A stretch of DNA of 64,000 bases from the NCBI RefSeq assembly GCF_001190785.1, contig NZ_LGSS01000004.1, forward strand, positions 180,798-244,797. The letters are read 5' to 3'. Position numbers and translations under genes: made by a program. The stretch is from Gottschalkia purinilytica (GTDB lineage: Bacteria > Bacillota > Clostridia > Tissierellales > Gottschalkiaceae). Below, piece by piece: positions 24,144 through 33,365 of the stretch; within the stretch, counting starts at the first letter, position 1; each line of letters starts with the position of its first letter. The notes under the pieces were generated by a model. The model saw nothing but the letters and a program-made list of their open reading frames with translations, had not been told where the DNA came from and ran no database searches.

Positions 24144-24631
24144 GTATTAGACACCTCCAATAATTAATATTAAATAGCTTGTTAGATAATAAATAACTAA
24201 CTATCTCTTAAATATAAATAACTGTTTATTTTAAAAATTTAACTAGATAGTTATATTAGCTTTATCTACAAGCTTTTCAATTAAATATAATAAGGTTGTC
24301 TATAATACATGAAAATTTATAGTTGTTAATTTTGTACAGTTTATTATTTTCTATAATAAGTTCGTCTTATACCTCTAATAATTCTAAGTTTTATGTTATT
24401 AACATAATATATAAGTTTTTAAAAATCAAATTGTTCTATTCTTCAATCAATGGTATTAAAAGATAGTATACATTAAATATATTATAAACACAATAAGTCT
24501 TTATTTAGTCTTAATATCGCATTTAAATTTAATTATAAAGTTATACAAAACAAATAACTAACATTCTTTTAGTACCCATAATTTATCTATATATTCGTCA
24601 TATATAACTTTACTTATATATACTAATAAAT
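24144..24631. other. upstream region of the LytTR gene
   Basis: About 490 bases without a gene. It contains three phased LytTR-like boxes (24196-24246); the rest is AT-rich with no recognisable peptide gene such as agrD. Confidence 0.5.
24196..24246 (-). promoter_or_regulatory. three phased LytTR-type direct repeats
   Basis: On the - strand CTAGTTAAA (24246-24238), ACAGTTATT (24225-24217) and ATAGTTAGT (24204-24196) begin exactly 21 bases apart, two DNA turns. The AGTTA core and this spacing match the way AgrA/LytTR dimers bind direct repeats. They lie 53-103 bases before the LytTR gene start. Confidence 0.6.
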
Positions 24632-24664
24632 AAAGAAAGATAGTGAATCTCACTATCTTTCTTT
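24632..24664 (-). terminator. terminator after the HPr gene
   Basis: A perfect 14-bp stem AAAGAAAGATAGTG/CACTATCTTTCTTT (24632-24645 and 24651-24664) with a 5-base loop. On the - strand it is followed by ATTTATT. It ends the whiA-HPr transcript. Confidence 0.8.
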
Positions 24665-24671
24665 ATAAGTA

Positions 24672-24929
24672 CTATTTTAAATTTTCTAGAAACTCTGTAA
24701 TTCCCTTTAGTGCATCTTCTTCATCATATCCGCTCGCAATTATTTTTATCTCTTCACCCTGATACACTCCAAGAGCCATTATGCCCATTATACTTTTAGC
24801 ATTTACTTTATTATCACCTTTTTCTATATATATATCACTCTTATATTTACCACATGCTTGGACGAATAAAGCCGCCGGCCTAGCATGGAGTCCTAGTTCA
24901 TTATTTATTGTAATAGTCTTTTCTACCAA
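24672..24929 (-). CDS. ptsH: HPr family phosphocarrier protein
   Basis: An 85-residue HPr. The phosphotransfer site GLHARPAA has the histidine at residue 15 and the regulatory serine region is NAKSIMGIMAL with Ser46. Both sites being present separates it from B. subtilis Crh, which lacks the active histidine, even though the location next to whiA is that of crh. It would carry phosphate from enzyme I to sugar permeases and, when serine-phosphorylated by HprK (encoded near 40 kb), serve as catabolite-repression corepressor. It starts at TTG after GGGAGGAAG and immediately follows whiA. Confidence 0.92.
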   Translation of the reverse strand: MVEKTITINNELGLHARPAALFVQACGKYKSDIYIEKGDNKVNAKSIMGIMALGVYQGEEIKIIASGYDEEDALKGITEFLENLK

Positions 24930-24933
24930 TACT

Positions 24934-25893
24934 TTACTTCCTCCCTTCTTTTATCTTTTCAGCTATTTGTTCTAACTTTCTTAATCTATGATTGACTCCT
25001 GATTTTCCTACAGGAGGGTTTAACATCATTCCTAGTTCTTTTAAACTAGCTTCTCTATGTTCTAATCTTAATCTTGCTATATCTATTAAATTACTAGGTA
25101 AATTATTTATTCCTATAGTCGTATCTATATATTCTATGTTTTCAATCTGTCTTATGGAAGCATTTATAGTTTTAGCCAAATTAGCGGTTTCACAATTAAC
25201 TATTCTATTAACATTATTTCTAACTTCTTTTAATATCCTTATATCTTCTAATCTTAATAGTGCTGAATATGCTCCTATAATATTAAGTAGATCAACTATC
25301 TGTTCACCTTCCTTTAGATAAACTACATAATTGTCTTTTCTAGTAACTATTTTAGAATTAAGTCCAAATGAGTTTATTAATTTAGACAAATCTTTACTGT
25401 GATCTTGACTATGCGTAACAAACTCAAGATGATAGGTCTTTTCTGGATTACTTATTGAACCTCCTCCTAAAAAAGCACCCCTTATGTATGACCTCTTGCA
25501 ACATCTATTTTTAACAATATCTTTAGGTATTTTATAGCTAATTGTATAGTGATCATTGTTATTTTGTTTAAGTATCCCTGTATCTATCAATATTTGTTGA
25601 GAATTATTTAAATAATCTACTAATATCAAATAGTTGTTATTTTTTTTCAATTGCTTATTCTTTCTGACCATAACTTCAGTCTGTATATTGTATAAATTTT
25701 TTAGCAAAGTGAAGATTCTTCTTGCTATAGCAGCATTTTCTGTTGAAACTTTTATGTTAACTTTCCCAACTCCACTTATTTGAATTGATCCACTCATACG
25801 AATAAGTGCAGCTAGCTCAGCTAACAAACAGCATTTATCTTCAACCTGCATTCTTGATAATTCATTTTTTGTAATTGATGAAAAAGAAGACAT
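24934..25893 (-). CDS. whiA: DNA-binding protein WhiA
   Basis: A 319-residue WhiA with an N-terminal LAGLIDADG-like homing-endonuclease fold (LLAELAALIRMSGSI, then RGAFLGGGSISNPEKTYHLE) and a C-terminal helix-turn-helix (RLEHREASLKELGMMLNPPVGKSGVNHRLRKLEQIAE read in order). WhiA binds DNA and affects cell division and chromosome segregation in Gram-positive bacteria. Of two nearby ATGs I prefer 25893, nine bases after AAGGGG. It is co-transcribed with HPr, five bases downstream, as in the Bacillus yvcL-crh arrangement. Confidence 0.93.
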   Translation of the reverse strand: MSSFSSITKNELSRMQVEDKCCLLAELAALIRMSGSIQISGVGKVNIKVSTENAAIARRIFTLLKNLYNIQTEVMVRKNKQLKKNNNYLILVDYLNNSQQILIDTGILKQNNNDHYTISYKIPKDIVKNRCCKRSYIRGAFLGGGSISNPEKTYHLEFVTHSQDHSKDLSKLINSFGLNSKIVTRKDNYVVYLKEGEQIVDLLNIIGAYSALLRLEDIRILKEVRNNVNRIVNCETANLAKTINASIRQIENIEYIDTTIGINNLPSNLIDIARLRLEHREASLKELGMMLNPPVGKSGVNHRLRKLEQIAEKIKEGRK

Positions 25894-25998
25894 ATTCATC
25901 TACCCCTTTTTTATCGTTAGCCACAGAAGTAAAAGTGTAAATGTTTTCTATTTATGTCACAAAGAAAAAATATCTATTTATAGAGGGCAAAATATATT

Positions 25999-26403
25999 CT
26001 ACAACTCTTTTATAGCTTTTGCAATTATCTTTTTTTCGTCATCATATTTAGCAAGCTGAGTTGCTCTATTCATGTGAACAAATCTTGCTTCAATGAATCC
26101 TTCTTTTCTTTGAGGTATACACACCATACTTCTTGCTCTCATTAGAAACCAGTGTACAGTCTTATTAACTATTTCATTTTCTTCTCTCGAATTCCTAAAA
26201 CTATAGTGTATTTTACCTAAGTATTTTATAACACTAGCTTTTACCCCACCTTCTTCAAATACTTCTCTAGTAGCCGCCTTTACTATTTCTTCATTGTCCT
26301 CTATTTTTCCTTTAGGTAAAACCCAATCTCCATTATATTTTTTTAAAAGAAGAATAGCATTTCCGAATACAACAATCCCTCCTGCACTAATTTCTTGTCT
26401 CAC
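25999..26403 (-). CDS. Nudix hydrolase
   Basis: A 134-residue Nudix protein with the box GKIEDNEEIVKAATREVFEEGG (residues 31-52), matching G-x5-E-x7-RE-x2-EE-x-G, and the metal-binding glutamates are present. The start is GTG after GGGAGTG. Synteny with the Bacillus yvcI-yvcJ-yvcK-yvcL block suggests it is the YvcI equivalent. Substrate not predictable; likely a nucleoside diphosphate derivative or capped RNA end. Confidence 0.85.
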   Translation of the reverse strand: MRQEISAGGIVVFGNAILLLKKYNGDWVLPKGKIEDNEEIVKAATREVFEEGGVKASVIKYLGKIHYSFRNSREENEIVNKTVHWFLMRARSMVCIPQRKEGFIEARFVHMNRATQLAKYDDEKKIIAKAIKEL

Positions 26404-26802
26404 TTTTCCACACTCCCATTAGTTAAGTTATACATTAGTAAAAAGTACATAAGTTCATACATTAAAGTTATCATATAAGGTAAAATGTTGCAACTGTTAG
26501 CTTCCAAAGTAGTATAAAAACAATTTACCCCTTATTTCAAAATATTATTACTTATATATATTACGTATTTTATTATTTGGGTAATATATAATTAAATGAT
26601 AAATAGAAATTCAAACTTTATATTCGTTAACTTTCATGATTATTTTAAAAAAATAGTTTATAATATATTTTATATTAAATTTCTTGTTTTTATTTTAAAT
26701 AAATATTATACTAATAAATTGTGGTCTAATTTTTATCTTTATTTCAGCGAAATTCTTGACTAATATAGTATATTAACTTATTAATAGTATATTAATTTTT
26801 AA
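26404..26802. other. divergent promoter region
   Basis: About 400 AT-rich bases between the Nudix gene and the TIM-barrel gene. It holds the rightward promoter at 26756-26784. No other structure is recognisable. Confidence 0.5.
26756..26784 (+). promoter_or_regulatory. sigma-A promoter of the TIM-barrel gene
   Basis: TTGACT (26756-26761), 17 bases, TATTAA (26779-26784). It ends about 30 bases before the ATG at 26815. Confidence 0.6.
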
Positions 26803-26814
26803 ATGGAGGTTTAT

Positions 26815-27486
26815 ATGAGCGAGAAAATAGTTCCGGTTGTATCAAGTTATTTAAGAAAACACATGATTTATGTACCATCAGTAATAGAAAAAGCTTCCGG
26901 TATTAGGGTCAATGGAAAACTTATTCGTTCTTTAGTTTTCTCAACAGATGTTGCAATTATTAGAAACATAAATGCAGATGCTGTTATAGCTGTATATCCG
27001 TTTACGCCTCAACTTATCATTACTCAAGCACTAATGACAGCTGCAGATCTCCCTGTCTTTTGTGGAGTAGGTGGAGGTCTTACTACTGGAAAAAGAACTA
27101 TAAACTTAGCTCTTCATGCAGAGTTTCAAGGTTCTTTAGGAGTAGTTGTAAACTCTCCAACATCTAATGAAGTTATAAATGAATTATCTAACACAATAGA
27201 TATTCCTATAGTAGTTACTGTAGCTTCTGAAAAAACGGATATTAACTCTAGACTTCAAGCAGGTGCAAACATCCTTAATGTATCTGGAGGTCCTAGAACA
27301 GCTGAAATCGTAAAGGTTATAAGAAAAAACTATCCAGATGTTCCTATAATTGCCACAGGCGGACCAACAGATGATACTATATTAGCTACTATAGATGCTG
27401 GTGCAAATGCGATCACGTATACACCACCTTCATCAGCAGAACTATTTGGTGGTCTAATGAATAAGTATAGATCTCTTGAGGATTAA
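26815..27486 (+). CDS. conserved TIM-barrel-like protein of unknown function
   Basis: A 223-residue protein with alternating strands and helices and a glycine-rich C-terminal phosphate-binding pattern (GANILNVSGGPRTAEIVK, then IIATGGPTDDTILATIDAGA) like the ends of ribulose-phosphate-binding TIM barrels. The N-terminus is VVSSYLRKHMIYVPSVIEKASG. An ATG at 26803 overlaps the ribosome site GGAGG, so I use ATG 26815. It is a single-gene unit with its own promoter and terminator. The function is unknown; a sugar-phosphate or nucleotide enzyme is plausible. Confidence 0.75.
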   Translation: MSEKIVPVVSSYLRKHMIYVPSVIEKASGIRVNGKLIRSLVFSTDVAIIRNINADAVIAVYPFTPQLIITQALMTAADLPVFCGVGGGLTTGKRTINLALHAEFQGSLGVVVNSPTSNEVINELSNTIDIPIVVTVASEKTDINSRLQAGANILNVSGGPRTAEIVKVIRKNYPDVPIIATGGPTDDTILATIDAGANAITYTPPSSAELFGGLMNKYRSLED

Positions 27487-27490
27487 AAAT

Positions 27491-27520
27491 AAACTGAAGG
27501 AATAATAGATCCTTCAGTTT
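27491..27520. terminator. bidirectional terminator
   Basis: A perfect 11-bp stem AAACTGAAGGA/TCCTTCAGTTT (27491-27501 and 27510-27520) with an 8-base loop between convergent genes. It serves the TIM-barrel gene and the murB-yvcK operon. Confidence 0.75.
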
Positions 27521-27533
27521 ACTATACTTTTCA

Positions 27534-28814
27534 TTATATTTTGAATCTTTTATTCAGAACCAAATTTGTTATTATTTCACTAAGCTTTTTAGCATCGTGT
27601 CTTATATAGTTTTTTTTCACGTCTACAAGATTATCTTTTATCACTCCTATACCTCTTGATAAAAGCTCTTCCTCTTCTTCATCTGTTATAATCACAGGTT
27701 TTGCTCCATCTTCATGATATTTTATAAGTGTATAAGGTGGTATTCTTTCTATATTAGTTATCACATAGTCTATAATACTTTTTTTAGTATGCTTAGAAAT
27801 AGCATCTATATGATCAACCACTCCATAATTATCTGTTTCTCCGGGCTGAGTCATGACATTTGTTATATATACTTTTATAGCTTGCGACTTTTCTATTTCT
27901 TTGACTAAATCATTTATTAACAAATTGGGTATAACACTCGTATATAAACTTCCTGGTCCTAATACGACACAGTCTGCTTCTCTTATTACATCTAGTGCTT
28001 CTTCTAAAGGCCTCAATTTTCTTGGTTTAATAAATACATGATCTATTTCACTATCGGCCTCTTTACTTTTAACAGGTATATTAGATTCACCCTCTATAAC
28101 TTTACCGTTCTTCAACTTAGCGTACAACTTTACACTTTCTGTAGTCATTGGTAAAACTCTACCTGTAACAGCTAGAACATTACTTATTTCCTTTATGGCA
28201 ACTTCAAAATTACCATATATTTCATTCATCGCAGCTATAAAAAGATTCCCAAAACTTTGTCCTTTAAGACTTCCTTCTTTAAATCTATATTGTAAAATTT
28301 TTTCCATAGTTGGCTCTGTATTTGCTAGCGCTACAAGACAACTTCTTATATCTCCTGGTGGAAGCATTCCTAAATCTTCTCTTAAAATTCCAGAACCTCC
28401 ACCATCATCTGCTACTGTAACTATAGCAGTTATATTCGACGTGTACTCTTTTAATCCTCTTAACAATACAGATAATCCTGTACCGCCTCCTATAACAACT
28501 ATTTTAGGTCCTTTATTTAATATTTTTTCCTTATAAAGTAGCTTATTAATAGTTTCTTTATCTAGTGCATTATATCCTTTATAGTTACATACAACTTTCA
28601 ATATAGATTGAATAGATTTTTTTATACTAAATACTATTAAGATTACTCCTACTATTATTAAACATGTTATTATAATCCAGTTTTGAACTAGATTAAAAAC
28701 AGTTTTATAAAATATCGTTGAAAGACCAAATGAAAAACTTATTATACCTATAAGTCCTAAGAAAATCCATCTCTTTATACCTAGACCTGGCTTTATCCAT
28801 TTCATAAAACTCAT
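27534..28814 (-). CDS. yvcK: gluconeogenesis factor YvcK/GlmR family, membrane-anchored
   Basis: A 426-residue CofD-like/YvcK protein with two N-terminal membrane segments (about residues 13-35 and 43-63), then the nucleotide-sugar-binding core VVIGGGTGLSVLLRGLKEY, VTVADDGGGSGILRED, PPGDIRSCLVALAN and GPGSLYTSVIPNLL. YvcK binds UDP-GlcNAc and balances carbon flow to the cell wall in Firmicutes. The N-terminal extension makes this version longer than the Bacillus one. It is the last gene of a murB-PHP-rapZ-yvcK operon. Confidence 0.92.
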   Translation of the reverse strand: MSFMKWIKPGLGIKRWIFLGLIGIISFSFGLSTIFYKTVFNLVQNWIIITCLIIVGVILIVFSIKKSIQSILKVVCNYKGYNALDKETINKLLYKEKILNKGPKIVVIGGGTGLSVLLRGLKEYTSNITAIVTVADDGGGSGILREDLGMLPPGDIRSCLVALANTEPTMEKILQYRFKEGSLKGQSFGNLFIAAMNEIYGNFEVAIKEISNVLAVTGRVLPMTTESVKLYAKLKNGKVIEGESNIPVKSKEADSEIDHVFIKPRKLRPLEEALDVIREADCVVLGPGSLYTSVIPNLLINDLVKEIEKSQAIKVYITNVMTQPGETDNYGVVDHIDAISKHTKKSIIDYVITNIERIPPYTLIKYHEDGAKPVIITDEEEEELLSRGIGVIKDNLVDVKKNYIRHDAKKLSEIITNLVLNKRFKI

Positions 28815-28826
28815 ATTTTTTCTCCT

Positions 28827-29693
28827 TTAAATCCCCTTATAACTTATGCAATCCCTGTGATTAGGAATCACCCTATATCCACTATCTCTTAGGTGTTCAT
28901 ATAATACATTTGCAATTGTAACTGATCTATGTTTCCCACCTGTGCATCCAACAGCTACTACTAATTGACTCTTTCCTTCTTTAATATAGAATGGTATCAA
29001 AAAATCTATCATATCTGTAAGCTTATTTACAAATGTTTTAGTTTGTTCCCATTCCATTACATAATCTCTAACTTCCTTATCATTACCAGTAAACTCTCTT
29101 AATTCAGGAATGTAGAAAGGATTTGGTAAAAATCTCACATCAAATACAAGGTCGGCATCAAGGGGTATTCCCTTCTTGAATCCAAAAGATACTATAGATA
29201 TTGTTAAATTCTTTCCTTCTTTTCCTTCTAAAAAAATACGCGTTATCTCTTCTTTAAGCATAGCTATTGTAAAGTTTGAAGTATCTATTATATAATCTGC
29301 CTTCTTTTTAACTTCATCTAATACTTCTCTCTCTTTTTCTATTCCATCTAGTATCCTTCCGTCTAAACTTAATGGATGGGGCCTTCTTAATTCTTTAAAT
29401 CTTTTTACGAGTATCTTATCTGAAGCTTCCAAAAATAATATTTTATACTCGAACCCTAGCTTGTCTATAGCATCTAGGCTACTAAACAAGTCATTTAAGA
29501 AGTTTCCTTTTCTTGTATTAATAACTAATGCTACATTACTCATCTTATCTTTAGATTGAAGATAAAGCTCAGCGAAATCAGGTAACAATGCAGGTGGTAA
29601 ATTTCCCATACAATAAAATCCACTGTCTTCTAATATTTTTAATGACTGACTTTTACCCGCTCCTGAAAGCCCTGTAATTATAATGAATTTCAT
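28827..29693 (-). CDS. rapZ: RNase adapter / nucleotide-binding protein RapZ
   Basis: A 288-residue RapZ (YvcJ). Walker [11 protein letters not shown] is at residues 8-17, the central [22 protein letters not shown] is present, and the C-terminal domain has [20 protein letters not shown] and [14 protein letters not shown]. In E. coli it directs small RNAs that control glmS; in Firmicutes it is a UDP-GlcNAc-linked nucleotide-binding protein. It sits 12 bases before yvcK, with which it is functionally linked to cell-wall precursor control. Confidence 0.93.
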   Translation of the reverse strand: MKFIIITGLSGAGKSQSLKILEDSGFYCMGNLPPALLPDFAELYLQSKDKMSNVALVINTRKGNFLNDLFSSLDAIDKLGFEYKILFLEASDKILVKRFKELRRPHPLSLDGRILDGIEKEREVLDEVKKKADYIIDTSNFTIAMLKEEITRIFLEGKEGKNLTISIVSFGFKKGIPLDADLVFDVRFLPNPFYIPELREFTGNDKEVRDYVMEWEQTKTFVNKLTDMIDFLIPFYIKEGKSQLVVAVGCTGGKHRSVTIANVLYEHLRDSGYRVIPNHRDCISYKGI

Positions 29694-29723
29694 ATTAAAA
29701 AGTTGCCCCCTTTCTTAATTTAT

Positions 29724-30455
29724 TTATCTTATAACATTTGTTATTCTCTCAGGACTAAGACCTGCTTCAATAGCTCTTTCTATTCCTTTATCCACTTTGC
29801 CAATGTCTTTTGGACTGTGAGCATCACTATTTATCATAAATTTCACATCTTCCTCCATAGCTACTTTTATATAGTCTACTGTAAGAAATCCATGACTTGC
29901 ATTAATTTCTAAAGCTGTATCTCTTTTAGCAGCAGCTCTTGCTAATTCTCTAGTATTAATGTCTACCTTTGCTCCTGGATGAGTAATTAAGTTGATATCA
30001 TAATTATTTATAGCTTTTATTAAAGCTTCTGTATTTAGTCTTCTAGCCTTTTCTGCTTTAGATTTTGAATACTTAGCCATGCGATTTAAGAGAAATATTC
30101 TATAAGCATCTTTTATTGTTTTAGGCATAGCACCAAAATGAAATCCTACTAACAATATATCTAATAGATCCATAATTTTATCATCTACATCTATATAACC
30201 TGAATAGCTAATAATATTAGCCTCTACTCCCATAAGTATTTTTATATCTTTATATTCCTCATTTAAACGATCTATTTCTTCTCTCATCTTTTTAAAGTTT
30301 TCTTTTTTTACCCCAAATCCTATATGAGCTGGTCCATGATCACAAATAGCTATTTCTCTTAGTCCCTTTGATATTGCACTTTCTACATTCTCTCTAATAG
30401 TTCCAGTTCCATGACTATAGACAGTATGTGTGTGGTAATCCCCAAATATTTTCAT
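29724..30455 (-). CDS. PHP-domain phosphoesterase
   Basis: A 243-residue PHP protein with metal-binding motifs DYHTHTVYSHG (N-terminus), CDHGPAHIGFG, a later ITHPGAKVD and NSDAHSPKDIG. It is of the YcdX/histidinol-phosphatase-like type. A GTG at 30464 is in the ribosome site, so I start at ATG 30455 after AGGTGATAC. It lies between murB and rapZ in one operon. A paralogue lies at 39194-39943 next to hprK, so both catabolite-linked clusters carry one. The substrate is unknown. Confidence 0.85.
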   Translation of the reverse strand: MKIFGDYHTHTVYSHGTGTIRENVESAISKGLREIAICDHGPAHIGFGVKKENFKKMREEIDRLNEEYKDIKILMGVEANIISYSGYIDVDDKIMDLLDILLVGFHFGAMPKTIKDAYRIFLLNRMAKYSKSKAEKARRLNTEALIKAINNYDINLITHPGAKVDINTRELARAAAKRDTALEINASHGFLTVDYIKVAMEEDVKFMINSDAHSPKDIGKVDKGIERAIEAGLSPERITNVIR

Positions 30456-30472
30456 TTGTATCACCTACTTTT

Positions 30473-31387
30473 TTATTGTTCTCCTATTATTTTAACCTCT
30501 GTTTCTAATTGTACTCCAAATTTATCTTTTACTGTTTTTTGTACAGTTCTTATTAAGTTGATAACATCACTACTAGTAGCATTTCCTAAGTTAACTATAA
30601 ATCCACAATGTTGATCCGATACTTGTGCATCTCCATGTCTAAGTCCTCTTAGTCCAGAATCCTCTATTAATTTTCCTGCAAAGTATCCTTCAGGTCTTTT
30701 AAACGTACTCCCTGCACTTGGCAAATGTAGTGGCTGTTTTGTAGTTCTTTTTTTATTTAATTCTTTCATATATTCATTTATTTTATCATAATCTTCTTCT
30801 TTAAGAGTGATTTCTCCCTCCACTACTATTAACCTTTCTTTTTGTACTATACTCTGTCTATACCCAAAATTCATTTCACTATTAGTAAATTCTACAATAT
30901 TTCCGTCCAAATCTATACATTTTACTTTAGATATTACATCTTTCATTTCTCCACCATAAGCTCCTGCATTCATGGCTACTGCGCCTCCTAGAGATCCTGG
31001 TATTCCACTCGCGAACTCTAATCCTCCTAATGAATGTTTTAAAGCCATTTTTGATACTACAGAAAGAAGTGCTCCACTCTGAGCAATTATTTTGTTATCC
31101 TCTACCTTTACTTCATTTAAATTCTCCGCTATTTTTATTATTACTCCTCTTATCCCTTTATCTGTAATTAGTAAGTTACTTCCATTTCCCATAACCATAT
31201 ATTCAATATCATTTTCTTTACAAGCTTTTATAGAAGATGAAACTTCTTCAAGGCTTCCTGGCATAACTAATATATCTACCGGTCCACCGATTTTAAATGA
31301 TGTATGATTTTTCATAGGTTCATCTATTAAAACTGTTCCATTAGTTATTATATTTTTAAATAAATCATATATTTCTTGCTTCTTCAC
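30473..31387 (-). CDS. murB: UDP-N-acetylenolpyruvoylglucosamine reductase
   Basis: A 304-residue type II MurB. The FAD-binding region shows GNGSNLLITD and EFASGIPGSLGGAVAMNAGA, with NFGYRQSIVQ and PSAGSTFKRPEG (catalytic Ser) and the C-terminal SDQHCGFIVN. It reduces UDP-GlcNAc-enolpyruvate to UDP-MurNAc, the second step of peptidoglycan synthesis. First gene of the operon murB-PHP-rapZ-yvcK. Its upstream region is occupied by the ~120-bp tandem repeats. Confidence 0.95.
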   Translation of the reverse strand: MKKQEIYDLFKNIITNGTVLIDEPMKNHTSFKIGGPVDILVMPGSLEEVSSSIKACKENDIEYMVMGNGSNLLITDKGIRGVIIKIAENLNEVKVEDNKIIAQSGALLSVVSKMALKHSLGGLEFASGIPGSLGGAVAMNAGAYGGEMKDVISKVKCIDLDGNIVEFTNSEMNFGYRQSIVQKERLIVVEGEITLKEEDYDKINEYMKELNKKRTTKQPLHLPSAGSTFKRPEGYFAGKLIEDSGLRGLRHGDAQVSDQHCGFIVNLGNATSSDVINLIRTVQKTVKDKFGVQLETEVKIIGEQ

Positions 31388-31409
31388 AATATCAACTCCT
31401 ATGTTATAG

Positions 31410-31965
31410 TCTGTTTAATCTCTATCATATAATTATATATTATAATAATCAAAAATAATCCTTTAATGGCTAATATATAGATATAATTAAGTATTTATCA
31501 TATATCACATCGTATTAAAATATCATATATTTTATTTAACATATATGATACTGCTTTATGTTATCATATTTTAGACATATTTATAATACATTTATTTATC
31601 CAATATATAGATAAAATTAAGTGTTAATCAATCTCTTACCGTTTCAAGATATGATATATTTTTCTACTATATAATTTTCACTTATAATAAATATAATCTT
31701 TTAATTGTTAATATACAAGCATAATTGAGCACGTATCCATACCTTAGATTATATTAGAATACGATAATGCTATTAACATGTGAGATACTATTTTATATTA
31801 TCATATTTTAAGATAATCTTTTAGCAATTTAATTTCGTTAACTTATAAGTAGAGTTAAGTATTAGTTTCATATCTGATAGTTTTAGAATATGATACATTT
31901 TCCTTAAACTCTATCATATAATCATACTTATGTTATTTGCCCTATATCATAGTTAAGTATATCTT
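31410..31965. repeat. degenerate tandem repeats of about 119-120 bp
   Basis: Units begin near 31457, 31576, 31695 and 31815, with partial units at both ends (about 31410-31456 and 31935-31965). Each starts AATCtTTTAAT, contains ATAATTAAGTATT and a GATATGATA-like core, and ends TTATATTATCATATTTT or a decayed form. Copies are clearly related but diverged, the first and third most alike. The array fills the gap between murB and the solute-binding protein gene. No open frame or known repeat family is recognised. Confidence 0.75.
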
Positions 31966-32024
31966 TTTTTAATATAATAAACAATACTTTATAAGTACAT
32001 AAAGTATTCAGGATAAGATATTTA

Positions 32025-33365
32025 CTAATTATTCATTAATTGAGTAATTTGTTTATTTGCCTCTTTTAAAGCTTCTTCTGCACTTTTTTCTCCTATTATT
32101 GAAAGTCTTATTTGATTTTGGAGTATTCTATCTACTTCTTTCCATTTAGCATGCTTTGGTACTGTTTGAGTATATGATAAGATATCCTCCATTTTTTTCA
32201 TTTTTTCATTATTAGCATACATATCTTCTATTGTACTTTTTACCGTAAATACTCCCATTTTTTCTAAATCTTTTTGAGTTTCATCTTCAATCAAGAATTT
32301 TAAGAACTTAATAATCATATTTAACTTTTCTTTATCTTTCTGTTTAAATACTCCAAAAGCACTTACGCTATTATTTAAAGAAACTGGAAGTTTTTTATCT
32401 CCTATAGGATAATTTACAATATCATATTCAAACCCCTCACCACTTCTATTTAGTTCATCAAGAACCTTTACAGCCCAAGACCCAGCTATGTAAGAAGCTA
32501 CCTTTTTATCCTTGCAAAACATATCCCATGCTTTATTTTCGTTACTAACTCCAAAATCTTCTGGAGTAACTTTATATTTGTTTTTTAAATCTACCACTTT
32601 ATTAAGTCCACTAACTGCTTTTTCTCCGTTAAATATGTATTCATCATTATCTTCTTTTATTATCTCTGCTCCATCGCTAAGTATAAGTCCCCATATATTA
32701 TAATAATTTGGTTTTACAAATGAATGAAAACCATATTGATCTATTTTCCCATCATTATCAGAATCATATGTTAACTTTTTCATTTTTTTTACGAATTCTT
32801 CATATGTCCAATTTCCATCTACTGGAGGTTCAACTTGTTTTTCTTTAAATAAATCGAGATTTATATACATACCATAAGTAGTCATCATAAATGGTACTCC
32901 CCACATTTTGTCATTATACATTACTGACTTTAATGCTTGATATTTAAATTCTTTTTTATCTGATTCATCAAAATATTGATCAAGGGGCTCTAATACTTTA
33001 TCATTCATATATATATAATCAGTACCTATAGGAGCTATATCTGGTACATTTCCTGTTTCTAATGCAACTTCTAACTTTATAGGTCCTTTGTCCCAATCTA
33101 TAGGTTGAAGTTCTATATATACTCCTGGATTTTCCGCTTCAAATTTTTTGATTTTCTCTTGCATCCATCCATATCTACTTCCTGTTGTAACATCTAACCG
33201 TGGAAAATCCCATAGTTTTATAACTCCTCTCCAATTTGAATCTTCATCTTCTATTTTTGTATCTTCAACACCATTGTCTATGCTAAAAAACAAAGCATAT
33301 ATAGGCCAACAAATAATAAATATAATTAAAATAATAGATATTATTTTTTTTATCTTCTTTTTCAT
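32025..33365 (-). CDS. extracellular solute-binding protein of a sugar ABC transporter (orphan)
   Basis: A 446-residue family-1 solute-binding protein. A basic N-terminus and one hydrophobic helix (about residues 8-28) are followed by IKLWDFPR, the binding fold with ETGNVPDIAPIGTDYIY, a calcium-loop-like DSDNDGKIDQYG, and SWAVKVLDEL. There is no good lipobox (the cysteine is in IIFIICWP), so it may stay anchored by its N-terminal helix. No permease or ATPase gene is adjacent. A fossil of a MsmX/UgpC-type ATPase lies near 59.3 kb. The ribosome site is AGGAGGGGG. Sugar specificity is unknown. Confidence 0.88.
   Translation of the reverse strand: MKKKIKKIISIILIIFIICWPIYALFFSIDNGVEDTKIEDEDSNWRGVIKLWDFPRLDVTTGSRYGWMQEKIKKFEAENPGVYIELQPIDWDKGPIKLEVALETGNVPDIAPIGTDYIYMNDKVLEPLDQYFDESDKKEFKYQALKSVMYNDKMWGVPFMMTTYGMYINLDLFKEKQVEPPVDGNWTYEEFVKKMKKLTYDSDNDGKIDQYGFHSFVKPNYYNIWGLILSDGAEIIKEDNDEYIFNGEKAVSGLNKVVDLKNKYKVTPEDFGVSNENKAWDMFCKDKKVASYIAGSWAVKVLDELNRSGEGFEYDIVNYPIGDKKLPVSLNNSVSAFGVFKQKDKEKLNMIIKFLKFLIEDETQKDLEKMGVFTVKSTIEDMYANNEKMKKMEDILSYTQTVPKHAKWKEVDRILQNQIRLSIIGEKSAEEALKEANKQITQLMNN

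Noticed and set aside
24672..24929. Crh instead of HPr
   Set aside because: The genomic place is that of crh, but the catalytic histidine of HPr is present in GLHARPAA.
31410..31965. CRISPR array
   Set aside because: The units are ~120 bp, diverged along their whole length and without spacer-like unique segments.
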